NCBI RefSeq assembly: GCF_003285015.1
Contig: NZ_QMFB01000040.1
Span: forward strand, 1 to 64,000
Direction: 5' to 3'
Source: Paenibacillus contaminans
GTDB lineage: Bacteria > Bacillota > Bacilli > Paenibacillales > NBRC-103111
DNA: 64,000 bases
This document shows positions 19,301 through 27,658 of the stretch, piece by piece. Position numbers and translations under genes: made by a program. The notes beneath the pieces were generated by a model that worked only from the letters and a program-made list of their open reading frames with translations, searched no databases and was not told the DNA's origin. Position 1 is the stretch's first letter, and the number at the start of each line of letters is the position of its first letter.

Positions 19301-22183
19301 AACTTCGTCCGCGGTAAGCCCTTTCAGCTTGACGTATGCAATACGCGCCTGTTTGCCAGGTACGCGCTTCAGAATGAGTTTATGATTCGGGAAATCGGAA
19401 GCAAAAGCGAACACTTCTCCAATCGCTTTGCTGCCATAGGCTTGCCCCGGATTGAAGACGACGTTCTCGCCTGTTGATACCGTATGATCCTGAACGCCGT
19501 CCGACACCGCGATTTGTTCCGAACCGGTTACATAACCGATGTATACGCCGAACCATCCGTTCAGGCTTGCCGGTAAGGAAAGCGTATGCGTATCCCCGAA
19601 GTTTTCCAAAAACACGCCGTCCGAGCTTGCTCCTTCGTACCGGTACGACGCTTTTTCCCACCCCGAGACAGTCGGTGTCAGCGGCGCGCCCAGCGTCTCG
19701 TCCCACATCTTCTCCATGTCGGTAAACAAGATCACTTCGCCCGGCTGCGCCGTAGCCTGCTGTCCCGGCGCAAGAACGCTAACCGACGGATAAACCTCCA
19801 GATTGCGCTCAACCTTCGTAATTTCCGCGCCGTCTTTCAATAATCTCAGCAGCATCGTCATCCGTCCGGAAGCTCCGATGCCGTCCAGATGGAGCGGCAC
19901 ATTCGAGCCAGTTGCCGCTTGCAGCTTGGTGAGAATCGTTTGGCCGCCTTGCAGCAAAGAGGCTTCCACTTGCAAGCTTCCATCCTGAAACGAAAGCGGA
20001 TCCGCATCGAACAAGGAAACGACGGTTTCGATTCCTTCGGCTTGCGAGGAAGTCGGCAATACGGAAATACCGGTAATCATCGGCTCAAATTTGCTCCATG
20101 GAGGCAGCTCATTTTTCGCAAGTCGAAGTCGATCAATAACAGCTTCCGTATTGCCGGTTGCAGCCCCGGAGGCGTCGTTGATCACCCGGATTTGATCCGG
20201 CCCCGCCTGCTGAAGCCCCAATCCTTGCCAAACGCCCAGCTTCGCACCATCCAGCGTTACGATGACTTGTCGTCCGTTATACGCCAGTCCCCATGTATGG
20301 TAAAGTTGATCGCTCGGCATGTTCATCGTCACCGTTTCGTAGCTGCCATCGTTTTTGAGCAGCCGCAGCTTGTTTCCATCGTTCCAGATAGCCCGGTAGA
20401 CGACTCCGCCGGCTGCGACTTCAAAGCCCAGCCCTTTGCTTACATCGGTTCCGGATGGCGATGCCAGCGATTTTATTTTCGCATCGAATTCCAGCGCCCA
20501 CGGTGCGTTGCCGATCGCAACCTTTTTGGATAATTGCGCAGCCTGCCCGGAGCCCGCCTCTGCATATGTCAAATAAGTGCCCGTTTCCGCAGTCTTCATG
20601 CCTGCTGCTGCACCGTTCGTTTGGCGAAAATCCGTAAAATAGGCGCCCGCTATCGGCGCATTCGCCTGCCAGTTCATCGTGGGGAAGCCCGCGCCGTCAT
20701 CGTCAATCAGCACGTTCGGGTTGCCTAGCACTTCCTGAGTGAAGCGAATGCTGTCGAAATACACCTCGTTTACACCTGCTTGCCAATCGAGAGGCGTATT
20801 GTAAATAAACAAGCCGTCCGCCGTATTTACTGTTCCTGCAATTTGCTCGAAGCGGGCAACGACTGTTCCATCCATGCTCACCGATACGGCTTGCTGCCCA
20901 TCGTACGATATTTTCCACTGATGGAACTGTCCGTCGTCCGGCATCGTCACGCGCCGCGCGTCCACTGCGTTCCCGGAACCGACCTGGGCTACAATCTGGT
21001 TGCCGTCATTAAAAGCGATTTTATACCGCTTCTGATTGGCGCGAAAATCAAAAACGACTCCGCGTTCAGCCAAATACCGCGAGGGGGTCATCAATTGCGC
21101 GAATTTCGCCGAAAACTCCAATGCCCATGCACCTGATCCAATCGTCATATTTTTTCCTATATAGGCATATTTCCCGGCATCGCTTGCCGCCTTATCTCCA
21201 TAAAACAAATATTCTCCCTGTTCGACCGGCTTCATGCCGATCCCGTTCGGGTTGCCGAGCGAATTTTCCGAATCCGTGATATACAAGCCATTGACTGGCG
21301 GCAAATTACGGGTCCAGCCTGCTTGCGCCAAATTGTCGGCGGCATCCTGCATGTGGACATCGGGATCTCCCTTAAACAGCTTGAAATGGTCAAAGTACAC
21401 TTCGTTTTTCCCCGCCACCCAATCGAGAGGCAGATTGCCGACAACAACGCTATCGAGTCTGCCTGCGGCCGGCAAGGCAAGCCCTTGAAACGCTGCAATC
21501 TTGATGCCGTCAAGCTTCACTGAAACCGTTTCCAATCCATCAAACGTGATTGCCCACTGATGGAAGGCGTTATCCTGCGGCATGTCGATTTCCCTTTGAA
21601 CGAAGACGGTGCCGCTCGCACTGGTTAATCCATAAAGCTTATTCTTGTCGTTGAACGAGATTTGGTATCGTTTCTCATTGGCATAAACGACGAACAAAAT
21701 TCCGCGCTCAGCCGGGTACAGCTTCGGCTTAATCAGATCTGCGAATCGTGCGGAAAATTCCAGCGTCCACTCGCCGCTGCCGATCGGAACCGTTTTGCTC
21801 ATCATCGTATAACGAGCAGCCTCGCTGGCAGCCTTATCGCCATAGAACAAATACTGTCCCGGCTCAACCGGTTTCATCGAAATCAGATTCGGATTGCCGA
21901 GAGAATTCGCCGAATCCGTGACATAGACGCCATCTTCCGGCGATCGGCTTAATGTCCATCCCGCCGCTTGCATATTGTCCGCCGTATCTTCGAACAGCAC
22001 GGGGAAATTCCCTCCAGCGGACAAAGGGGCGGGGGCAGTTCCGCCTGCCCCGTTCGCCTTTGCCGTCATTCCCGGCGGGATCAAAAGCGCGGCGATAAAC
22101 ATAGCAATCACCCATAAACGCATCGAACCCAACCGTATCCTGCTGTTCCATCCTGAAAGCTTGCTCCCGTATCCCTTTTCCAA
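16379..22183 (-). CDS. giant secreted multidomain protein with TIM-barrel hydrolase-like domain and FIMAH-like C-terminus
   Basis: A 1934-residue secreted protein, paralogous to the one at 9864-16178. An unusual TTG start (22183) is chosen because GGAGGT lies seven bases before it and a long n-region plus hydrophobic stretch (RLWVIAMFIAALLIPPG) forms a signal peptide. Three concanavalin-like modules of about 210 residues cover about 50-690. A beta region follows, then a TIM-barrel glycosidase-like domain (about 1000-1310) with a GVELDFGR strand, a fourth module (about 1355-1565), a Big_2 domain (about 1570-1655), OmpL47/Ig-like domains (about 1655-1850), and a helical C-terminus (about 1855-1930) resembling the FIMAH domain of Bacillota exoenzymes. 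It follows an oxidoreductase gene by 65 bases in an ABC-transporter operon. Role: extracellular binding and cleavage of an unidentified polysaccharide (inference). Confidence 0.85.
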   Translation of the reverse strand: MEKGYGSKLSGWNSRIRLGSMRLWVIAMFIAALLIPPGMTAKANGAGGTAPAPLSAGGNFPVLFEDTADNMQAAGWTLSRSPEDGVYVTDSANSLGNPNLISMKPVEPGQYLFYGDKAASEAARYTMMSKTVPIGSGEWTLEFSARFADLIKPKLYPAERGILFVVYANEKRYQISFNDKNKLYGLTSASGTVFVQREIDMPQDNAFHQWAITFDGLETVSVKLDGIKIAAFQGLALPAAGRLDSVVVGNLPLDWVAGKNEVYFDHFKLFKGDPDVHMQDAADNLAQAGWTRNLPPVNGLYITDSENSLGNPNGIGMKPVEQGEYLFYGDKAASDAGKYAYIGKNMTIGSGAWALEFSAKFAQLMTPSRYLAERGVVFDFRANQKRYKIAFNDGNQIVAQVGSGNAVDARRVTMPDDGQFHQWKISYDGQQAVSVSMDGTVVARFEQIAGTVNTADGLFIYNTPLDWQAGVNEVYFDSIRFTQEVLGNPNVLIDDDGAGFPTMNWQANAPIAGAYFTDFRQTNGAAAGMKTAETGTYLTYAEAGSGQAAQLSKKVAIGNAPWALEFDAKIKSLASPSGTDVSKGLGFEVAAGGVVYRAIWNDGNKLRLLKNDGSYETVTMNMPSDQLYHTWGLAYNGRQVIVTLDGAKLGVWQGLGLQQAGPDQIRVINDASGAATGNTEAVIDRLRLAKNELPPWSKFEPMITGISVLPTSSQAEGIETVVSLFDADPLSFQDGSLQVEASLLQGGQTILTKLQAATGSNVPLHLDGIGASGRMTMLLRLLKDGAEITKVERNLEVYPSVSVLAPGQQATAQPGEVILFTDMEKMWDETLGAPLTPTVSGWEKASYRYEGASSDGVFLENFGDTHTLSLPASLNGWFGVYIGYVTGSEQIAVSDGVQDHTVSTGENVVFNPGQAYGSKAIGEVFAFASDFPNHKLILKRVPGKQARIAYVKLKGLTADEVSLYNQADEGEQGKRVIYNNDGYSDFTSGLYANEQQLKAKAVDIYAGKDVGSLYWALGTTMAIFRDSPTALKPYTNLTPEQEALMRTSDKMGRDMILQLINSGKDPLEIVAGRAKQIGVNTFASLRMNAFYNHGEYPFLNGPRYEEFMQKNYLQLGNDGTKTIRMSYAYPEFREFVKNVLVEAAFVTNGQGEQVVSGVELDFGRYPNLFGYETTALPKADMMTGFLRELRSALAGKQIAVRVPYYQVNDIDLETWVSEGLIDILIPSSVGHEEFNSNLAYFANLVSNTGVKLYGGVTGTLSGHEMTKVEEDLKKRGIPITAGFNYVSKQQYLLRAYQFYEAGYDGIYIFNNWRGDFGGQRILGELGDKVKAEKWYTFAYPAEWTQNIVTTQGTPRSLLFYDDAASMKTAGWNVNTPQTGAYLTDSANTMGNPSGLAMKPVPAGQYLVYGDETSAGKYVTMTKSFTIGAGPWKWQFDAKFADLITPSANLPDRGVIFRMNANGQKFILALNSYDAANHTAKAVFRGDKLYRNIGTYTIPMPADNAFHAWEIRFDGQTTVSLWMDGTKLAEYAGFNFPDPTADSIEISSIPLQAVSGTNEVYIDNIRFSKIIAPTSLELDPAAFELGIGQSRQLNALFTPTHATERTVTWSTYDPAIATVDANGLVTALSAGVTQITARTVAGGLTATSTVTVEQPDIAPPTTDAAIAGTAGAGDWYTSDVTVSLQASDNGSGVASTEYALTVIQSVYGMQSTDGFIPYDSPIVLGDGIYQIQYRSTDRAGNVEAVHSVTVKSDKAAPAFTVSANGYPLMEGAVFEDGEPITFEWQSTDSLSGIAVEAAVVDGTPYVSGTQLNWAGRLGTHILLVSVTDQAGNTSQKAINVSVTTSGQSMQLLLSGFSAIGDVAGPLQNQLSNSLAQALDHFAKGHKTQAVKHMQDFLKHMNKAKQGSLSDEAKQIFTTDANALIEAWSNYGGILP

Positions 22184-22248
22184 GCCAGCACCTCCGGTTT
22201 CGGTTAACTTCAGCAAGACATCGCGTAGCGATATTAACGACACAACTT

Positions 22249-23253
22249 CTACATCCCGTGATTTCTTACGATCACGGCTGCTTCGTCCGCTTCAACGGCA
22301 GCACGGCTCGCGGATAGCAAATCGCTATGCGTAATCGTATGAGGACTTCCTTCTATTCGGAGCAAAAAGTCTTCCGTAACCGTCGAGGGTACCGTTTGGA
22401 GCGGAATTTTGGCAAACGGCCAGTCATGCATGACGGTGAACAAAAGCTCTTCCTGGCCGACCGACGGATCGCCCGTTAAGCGGATTTCAGCGCTGCCCGA
22501 TGTCCCCGTCACGAATATGCGGAGATCTCCGTAGCTCCAGCATTTCTCCGGCGTGTGCCAGTCTGCGTACAATTGCGCAACCACGCCGCCGCTCATCACC
22601 GATTGAACGGCAGCGACATCATAAAAATCCGGGTATTCAGGCAAAATCGATTTCGTCAACACGGCCGTCGAGGAAGCGACTGCCTGACCGGTCAAATAGC
22701 CGAGGATGTCAAAATCATGAATGAATAAATCCATAATAATACCGCCGTTTTGCCGCTTGGAGAAATGCCAGGCTTGGCGGCTGCCCGGGGTCAATTTATG
22801 CGGCTTGCGCATCGTAATGGAGACCAGGCTTCCCAATTCCCCGGCTTGTATCATCTGTCTCAAGGTAAAAAGCGATTTCTTGTCCCTTGAAGTAAGCAGG
22901 AGCCCGATTTGAATTCGCCCCCGATCGATGACGGCCTCCAACCGATCGAGCCCTTCCCGATTCGTAACAATCGGCTTGTCGAGCATAATATGCTTGCCGT
23001 GCTCGCAGCACGTTTCAATAATGGCAATCTTCTCATCGTTAATAGCCGAAGAACCGATGATCGTTGCCGATGAATGCCAAATGTCATCCGCATCCCGCAC
23101 AAGCGGAATGTTATATTTCTCTGCAAAATGCGCGGCCAGCACATCCGGCTCACGATCATAAATTCCTATGCAGTGATGTCCGGCCTTCAGCATGGCTTCA
23201 ATAAACATCGAAATATGACCATGCTGACATCCCACTATGGCGAAGTTATACAT
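22249..23253 (-). CDS. Gfo/Idh/MocA family oxidoreductase
   Basis: An NAD(P)-dependent sugar oxidoreductase of 334 residues. The N-terminal Rossmann segment (MYNFAIVGCQHGHIS) has a Cys/Gln variant of the usual GxGxxG, and the conserved EKP motif reads DKP (MLDKPI). The C-terminal beta-sheet domain follows. Enzymes of this family oxidise or epimerise sugars, inositols or glycoside substrates, often at C3. It lies between the binding-protein gene and the first giant gene. A fragment of a second copy persists at 16201-16285. The changed glycine motif suggests an altered cofactor pocket, but the fold assignment is firm. Confidence 0.88.
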   Translation of the reverse strand: MYNFAIVGCQHGHISMFIEAMLKAGHHCIGIYDREPDVLAAHFAEKYNIPLVRDADDIWHSSATIIGSSAINDEKIAIIETCCEHGKHIMLDKPIVTNREGLDRLEAVIDRGRIQIGLLLTSRDKKSLFTLRQMIQAGELGSLVSITMRKPHKLTPGSRQAWHFSKRQNGGIIMDLFIHDFDILGYLTGQAVASSTAVLTKSILPEYPDFYDVAAVQSVMSGGVVAQLYADWHTPEKCWSYGDLRIFVTGTSGSAEIRLTGDPSVGQEELLFTVMHDWPFAKIPLQTVPSTVTEDFLLRIEGSPHTITHSDLLSASRAAVEADEAAVIVRNHGM

Positions 23254-23266
23254 GAAAGCGTTTTCT
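23253..23266. promoter_or_regulatory. cre-like catabolite repression site
   Basis: TGAAAGCGTTTTCT differs at one position from the CcpA-site consensus TGWNANCGNTNWCA. It overlaps the start codon of the oxidoreductase gene. A chance match is possible; a role in carbon catabolite repression of this sugar locus would be expected. Confidence 0.3.
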
Positions 23267-23348
23267 CCTATATGTTCGAATGTAGTGTCCCTGCTTCGGT
23301 CAATCGCAAATCAGAGACGAGAAACGGATAATCCAAAAGCCCGAACGC

Positions 23349-23513
23349 TAGGGCGTGTCTGAATACTCCGAGGGGAACAGATTTTTCCGAATTTTCGTTC
23401 CATGCAAGGCGCGTTTGTGAAGGCGTACCGGGGGTACGTCAAGCAAACGGAACGAAGCAGGGGGCGAAAAGGCGGTGAAAGATGACCCCGAGTGAGTTTT
23501 CAGACACGTCCTA
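23349..23513. mobile_element. MITE-like element, copy 1
   Basis: A 165-base unit, including a TA dinucleotide at each end, with terminal inverted repeats GGGCGTGTCTGAA and TTCAGACACGTCC. The interior can fold into a long hairpin (GGCGTACC facing GGTACGTC; CGTTCC facing GGAACG). It encodes no transposase. TA duplication points to movement by an IS630/Tc1-type or IS5 (IS427-group) transposase in trans. It lies between the binding-protein and oxidoreductase genes, in the same orientation as copy 2. Confidence 0.75.
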
Positions 23514-23562
23514 GTCGCGGCGCGCGCTCGGCGAATTCCCCGCCTTACGCGCGCTGGCCGTC

Positions 23563-25212
23563 CTACTTGGTATACCACTCTTTCGTATGCACAACGTTCG
23601 CTTTGTTGTCGGCATACCACTTCTGATAAAACTCGTCTACCTTCAATCCGCCGGCTTTTTCCCATGCCGACTTGGCGTCCGCAAGCGCTTTTTCGATTGT
23701 GTACGAAGCGCCGCCCACAATCGCCTTCGACCAAATATCATTGATCGCTTTTGTTCCGTTCGTATTGACCAGAAGCAAATCCTGCGGCAAAGACGGCATG
23801 GAATTTTGGTCGATGTCGTAATAAATCGGCCGCTCCGCTTGTAAATAAGCCGCATCCGAGCTTTTAATAATCGCTGTAAACTCTTTATCAAGCGGTTTGG
23901 ATGGGTCAAGCTGGGAAATATATCTGGCACAATCCCCCTCCGCCATCGGAGAAGACATCATCCGGTAATCCGCCGTCCAGGAAACCTCCTTGGTCGAGAT
24001 CGGCTGGATTGGTGCAGGACATCCGTTTGCGCCAACCTGGTAGTGCGTCCCCTCAATGCCATACTTTAATGTTTTGCCCGTTGAGTCTTTCGCGAGAAAA
24101 TCAATGTATTTGATAATCGCTTCCGGATCCTTTGCGACGGCATTCACGACCGTTGTGATGAAGATAGGCGGATTGATGGCCGGACTGAATTGACCGAACT
24201 CCGATTTCGGCAGCGGAATCGCAATGATTTCTCCATCCGGGTTATTTTTCTTGAATGATTCATAAACTTTATAACCCAATGCGTTCGCTCCGCCATTCGC
24301 TCCGAACATACCCAGCTTGCCGTTAACAAAATCCTGCTGCGCTTTCTCGCCGCTGTTGTCCGTCAAAAAGTCTTTATCGACGAGTCCGTCATCATACAGT
24401 TTTTTCTTAAACGTATAATTGGCTGCCGCCCGATCCCATTGATGAACGTAATTGCCGCCATTTACGCCAAACTCGCTGTATCCGAACATGGCGCTGACAA
24501 TTTGCCCTCCTACAAAACTAAGGTTAATGCCATAGGTATCCTTTTTCCCATTGCCATCCGGATCCTGCGCAGAGAATGCTTTGATTACTTGATACAGCTC
24601 CTCCGTCGTTTGGGGGACGCTCAAATTCAGCTTTTTTAGCCAATCATTGCGCACATAAAGGACATGATTCGTGTCCAAAGGCGCGACATAGCCGAGTCCG
24701 TACAGCTTGCCGTCGTCCTTCATACCGAGCTTCTTCAAAGCCGGGTATTTCTCCAGCAGCTTCTTGTACTCCGTACTGTATTTGTTAATCGCGTCATCAA
24801 GCGGCATCAATTGCTTTTGCGAATATAACTGATTTTTGAAGGGGGCGCTGTATTCAAACATGATGTCAGGCGCTCCGCCGGAAGCAAGCAACACGTTTAA
24901 CTTCTTCTCCGACTCGTTGCGGGGAACCGAAATGAAGTTGACATCCGTAGGACCATTCTTATTGAGCCAATCCGTCCATCTGTTCTTTATCGGCGTTCCT
25001 TCCTCCGCTGGAATATTTCCCCTGTCATAGATGGAAGCCGTTATTTCTCCGCGTTTGGCTGCGCTTGGCGAAGGCTGCGAGGTTGCAGGCTTTCCCGATT
25101 CTGCCGGCTTCTCGGATGCGGCAGGCGTTTCCTTGTTGCTGCACGCCGCCAGCAAGGCCCCCGTTACCAGTACCATAGCCATTCCCGCTTTGAGCTTGTT
25201 ATTTCCCTTCAT
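23563..25212 (-). CDS. extracellular solute-binding lipoprotein of a sugar ABC transporter
   Basis: A lipoprotein of 549 residues with an n-region (MKGNNKLKAG), a hydrophobic core and the lipobox LLAAC, Cys24 being the lipidation site. A Glu/Pro/Ser-rich linker follows and then a family-1 solute-binding fold; the size matches the LplA type that works with LplB/LplC permeases. The ATG at 25212 has GGAGGGG eight bases upstream; the reading frame continues upstream into a MITE but has no site there. The two permease genes are just upstream and the giant enzymes downstream, so it probably captures oligosaccharides released by them. The gene is bracketed by two 165-bp repeats within the operon. 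Part of a second copy survives at 16294-16345. Confidence 0.92.
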   Translation of the reverse strand: MKGNNKLKAGMAMVLVTGALLAACSNKETPAASEKPAESGKPATSQPSPSAAKRGEITASIYDRGNIPAEEGTPIKNRWTDWLNKNGPTDVNFISVPRNESEKKLNVLLASGGAPDIMFEYSAPFKNQLYSQKQLMPLDDAINKYSTEYKKLLEKYPALKKLGMKDDGKLYGLGYVAPLDTNHVLYVRNDWLKKLNLSVPQTTEELYQVIKAFSAQDPDGNGKKDTYGINLSFVGGQIVSAMFGYSEFGVNGGNYVHQWDRAAANYTFKKKLYDDGLVDKDFLTDNSGEKAQQDFVNGKLGMFGANGGANALGYKVYESFKKNNPDGEIIAIPLPKSEFGQFSPAINPPIFITTVVNAVAKDPEAIIKYIDFLAKDSTGKTLKYGIEGTHYQVGANGCPAPIQPISTKEVSWTADYRMMSSPMAEGDCARYISQLDPSKPLDKEFTAIIKSSDAAYLQAERPIYYDIDQNSMPSLPQDLLLVNTNGTKAINDIWSKAIVGGASYTIEKALADAKSAWEKAGGLKVDEFYQKWYADNKANVVHTKEWYTK

Positions 25213-25259
25213 ACTTCGAACCCCTCCGGAATAAGTTTTGTGTGATTCCAGTTTATCAC

Positions 25260-25424
25260 TAGGGTGTGTTTGAATACTCCGAGGAGAGCAGATTTCGCCG
25301 AATTTTCGTTCCAGGCAAGGCGCGTTTGGGAAGGCGTACCGGGGGTACGTCAAGCAAACGGAACGAAGCATGGGGCGAAAAGGCGGTGAAAGATGACTCC
25401 GAGCGGGTTTTCAAACACGCCCTA
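25260..25424. mobile_element. MITE-like element, copy 2
   Basis: The same 165-base element as at 23349-23513, about 92% identical by eye, with ends GGGTGTGTTTGAA and TTCAAACACGCCC and flanking TA. It lies between the second permease gene and the binding-protein gene. The two copies, in the same orientation, enclose the lipoprotein gene. Confidence 0.75.
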
Positions 25425-25507
25425 GCCTTACCGTTTGCCTGCATATCCGAACCTGCGCATCACCCCCTTTCGTGAACGATCGATCACTCGTTCCTCTCCA
25501 AGCCTCA

Positions 25508-26392
25508 TCAGCCCTTGATCGCGCCGATCATAACGCCCTGAATAAAGTACCTCTGCAAAAAGGGATAAATAAGCAGCATCGGGATGACCATGATCATGAT
25601 TCCCGCAGATTTAATGCCCTCGGGTGTAGCGGCAGTCTGTTCGCCAACAGGCAAATTATTGATTTCCTGAAGCAGGGATTGACTGCTGATCATCTGCTGA
25701 ACAAGAACGGCCAAATTATATTTCTCGGTATCTTGGATATACATAAGGACGCTTAAGAACGAGTTCCAGTATCCCACAGCGTAAAATAAGGCTACGGTCG
25801 CAATAACGGGAAGCGATAACGGAAGAACGATCCGAATCAAGTAACGAAACTCCCCGCAGCCGTCCATACGGGCGGCTTCTTCTAGCTCTCCGGGAATATT
25901 TGCAAAAAAGGTTCTCATGATCAGCATGTAATACGTGCTAATCAGCGATGGAAGCCATATGGCGCCATAAGTGTTCATTAAGCCCAATGATTTGATGACC
26001 AGATAAGTCGGGATCATCCCGCCGCTAAACAGCATCGTAAATACGATTGCCAATGTGAAAAATCGTCTTCCGTACATGTAAGTCCTCGCCAGCGGATACG
26101 CAGCAAGGATCGTAAACGCCAAGCTTAGACCGACGCCCAAAACCGTAATGACGACACTGTTCAGGAACGATTGCATAATTCTTGTTCCGTCGATCAGCAG
26201 GCGGTAAGAGTCGAAGCTCCAGCCCTTCGGCCAAAACGAAACGCTTCCCGATACGATATAATGAGGATCGCTCATGCTGAGAGCGGCAATATGAACGATA
26301 GGCAGCAAGCAGCTTAGCGCAATCAGACCGAGCACTAGCGCATTGAATTGATAAAATAGTTTCTCATTAAATGAGACTCTCATTTCCTTCAC
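25508..26392 (-). CDS. carbohydrate ABC transporter permease (LplC-like)
   Basis: An inner-membrane permease of 294 residues with about six helices. It has the cytoplasmic EAA loop EEAARMDGCGEFRYLIRIVL near residues 185-205, which docks onto the ATPase. The C-terminus PFLQRYFIQGVMIGAIKG is typical of LplC/YtcP-type permeases. It follows the partner permease by 17 bases. No ATPase gene is nearby; such systems commonly share a general MsmX-type ATPase encoded elsewhere (family knowledge). With the binding lipoprotein it should import an oligosaccharide. Confidence 0.93.
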   Translation of the reverse strand: MKEMRVSFNEKLFYQFNALVLGLIALSCLLPIVHIAALSMSDPHYIVSGSVSFWPKGWSFDSYRLLIDGTRIMQSFLNSVVITVLGVGLSLAFTILAAYPLARTYMYGRRFFTLAIVFTMLFSGGMIPTYLVIKSLGLMNTYGAIWLPSLISTYYMLIMRTFFANIPGELEEAARMDGCGEFRYLIRIVLPLSLPVIATVALFYAVGYWNSFLSVLMYIQDTEKYNLAVLVQQMISSQSLLQEINNLPVGEQTAATPEGIKSAGIMIMVIPMLLIYPFLQRYFIQGVMIGAIKG

Positions 26393-26409
26393 CTTCCAAC
26401 GTTATGTCT

Positions 26410-27303
26410 TTACCATAAACCCTGCCCGAATTTTCTTGCCGTTCTGTTAGTTAACAGCACGAGCACAAGACCGACGACCGATTCGAACAAGCCGAGCGCG
26501 GTCGTAAAGCTGAACTGCGCGCCTTCGATGCCGATCCGGTAAATATAGGTGCTGATGACCTCCGAAATATCGGAAACGACCGGATTTTGCAAAACGAATA
26601 CTTTATCGAAGCCCACCTCAAGCACATTGCCGATCGATAAGATGAACATAATGACGATGGTCGAAGAAATGCCCGGAAGCGTAATATGCCAGATTCTCCG
26701 CCATTTGTTGGCGCCGTCTATGTTTGCCGCTTCGTACAGGCTCGTATCGATCGAGCTGAGAGCAGCCAAATAAATAATCGCCGCAAATCCCGCTTCCTTC
26801 CATACGCCCGCTCCGAGAAAAATCGCGATCCATGATCCCGATTTGTACAAAAACGGGTAGGCTTCTCCTGTTACCCCTTTCATGAGATGATTGACGATTC
26901 CGGATTCCTGCGCAAAAAGCGTCAAGACGATCCCGCCTACGATTACCCATGAAAAGAAATGCGGCAAATAGACCAGTGTTTGAACGACTCTCTTGAACCA
27001 TAATTTCCTAAGCTCGTTGAGCAGGATGGCAAGAATAATCGGAAAAGGAAAGCCTACGAAGATGGACAACAATCCTAATACAAACGTATTACGGATAATT
27101 TCTAAGGATTGCGGATTGTCAAACAGCATTCGGAAGTGCTTCCATCCCACCCACGGACTGTTCATGATCCCCTGAATAAAGTTGTAATCCTTAAAGGCGA
27201 TCACAACGCCGAACATCGGCAAGTACTTAAAAAGCAAATAAAATAAAATGACGGGCGCAAACATGAAATACAACGGAATATTTTTGCGAAATCGTAACCC
27301 CAC
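26410..27303 (-). CDS. sugar ABC transporter permease (LplB-like)
   Basis: A permease of 297 residues with about six helices, the N-terminal FAPVILFYLLFKYLPMFGVV helix typical of LplB-type proteins, and the EAA loop EAANIDGANKWRRIWHITLP. It starts with GTG; GGAGA lies about ten bases before it. It is the first gene of the uptake operon, and the 355-base gap upstream (27304-27658) must hold the operon promoter, which I could not identify with confidence. Control by the AraC-type sensor gene immediately upstream is likely. Confidence 0.92.
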   Translation of the reverse strand: MGLRFRKNIPLYFMFAPVILFYLLFKYLPMFGVVIAFKDYNFIQGIMNSPWVGWKHFRMLFDNPQSLEIIRNTFVLGLLSIFVGFPFPIILAILLNELRKLWFKRVVQTLVYLPHFFSWVIVGGIVLTLFAQESGIVNHLMKGVTGEAYPFLYKSGSWIAIFLGAGVWKEAGFAAIIYLAALSSIDTSLYEAANIDGANKWRRIWHITLPGISSTIVIMFILSIGNVLEVGFDKVFVLQNPVVSDISEVISTYIYRIGIEGAQFSFTTALGLFESVVGLVLVLLTNRTARKFGQGLW

Positions 27304-27556
27304 TCCCTATGTCTCCTCTCTATACAGTACGGCTCATTGCGAATGTTACCGTTTGCACGGAATCATGGTTACATCCGCCTTCGCCTCTCGTCTTCATCCC
27401 AAACTATAGGGAAAGGGAAGCTTCCGCTCAATAGATATGATTCTCGCCGATAGACCATTTTCAATCGGAAATGCAAGGATAAACGCCTACCGCCGTCTTT
27501 GACGCTGGCGTTTACCGAGATTTAGAGCCTCTTCCGCATATACTTTCTGAATAATC

Positions 27557-27582
27557 AAAAAAACCGCTTCCTGTCGGAGCGG
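27557..27582 (-). terminator. rho-independent terminator after the AraC-sensor gene
   Basis: A GC-rich stem (CCGCT with AGCGG, 27564-27582) is followed on the minus strand by seven T residues (27557-27563). It ends the AraC-sensor transcript 77 bases past its stop. The gap to the permease operon otherwise holds only non-coding sequence. Confidence 0.75.
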
Positions 27583-27658
27583 ATTTCGCGTTTTCCCCCT
27601 ATTTTCAAACCGAATTCGAACGCCTGATAGACAAAATTCCCGATAGACGATTCTCCTT

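Noticed and set aside
25259-25444. Frames inside the MITE-like copies
   Set aside because: They derive from the hairpin-forming repeat itself and recur in both copies only because the element is repeated.
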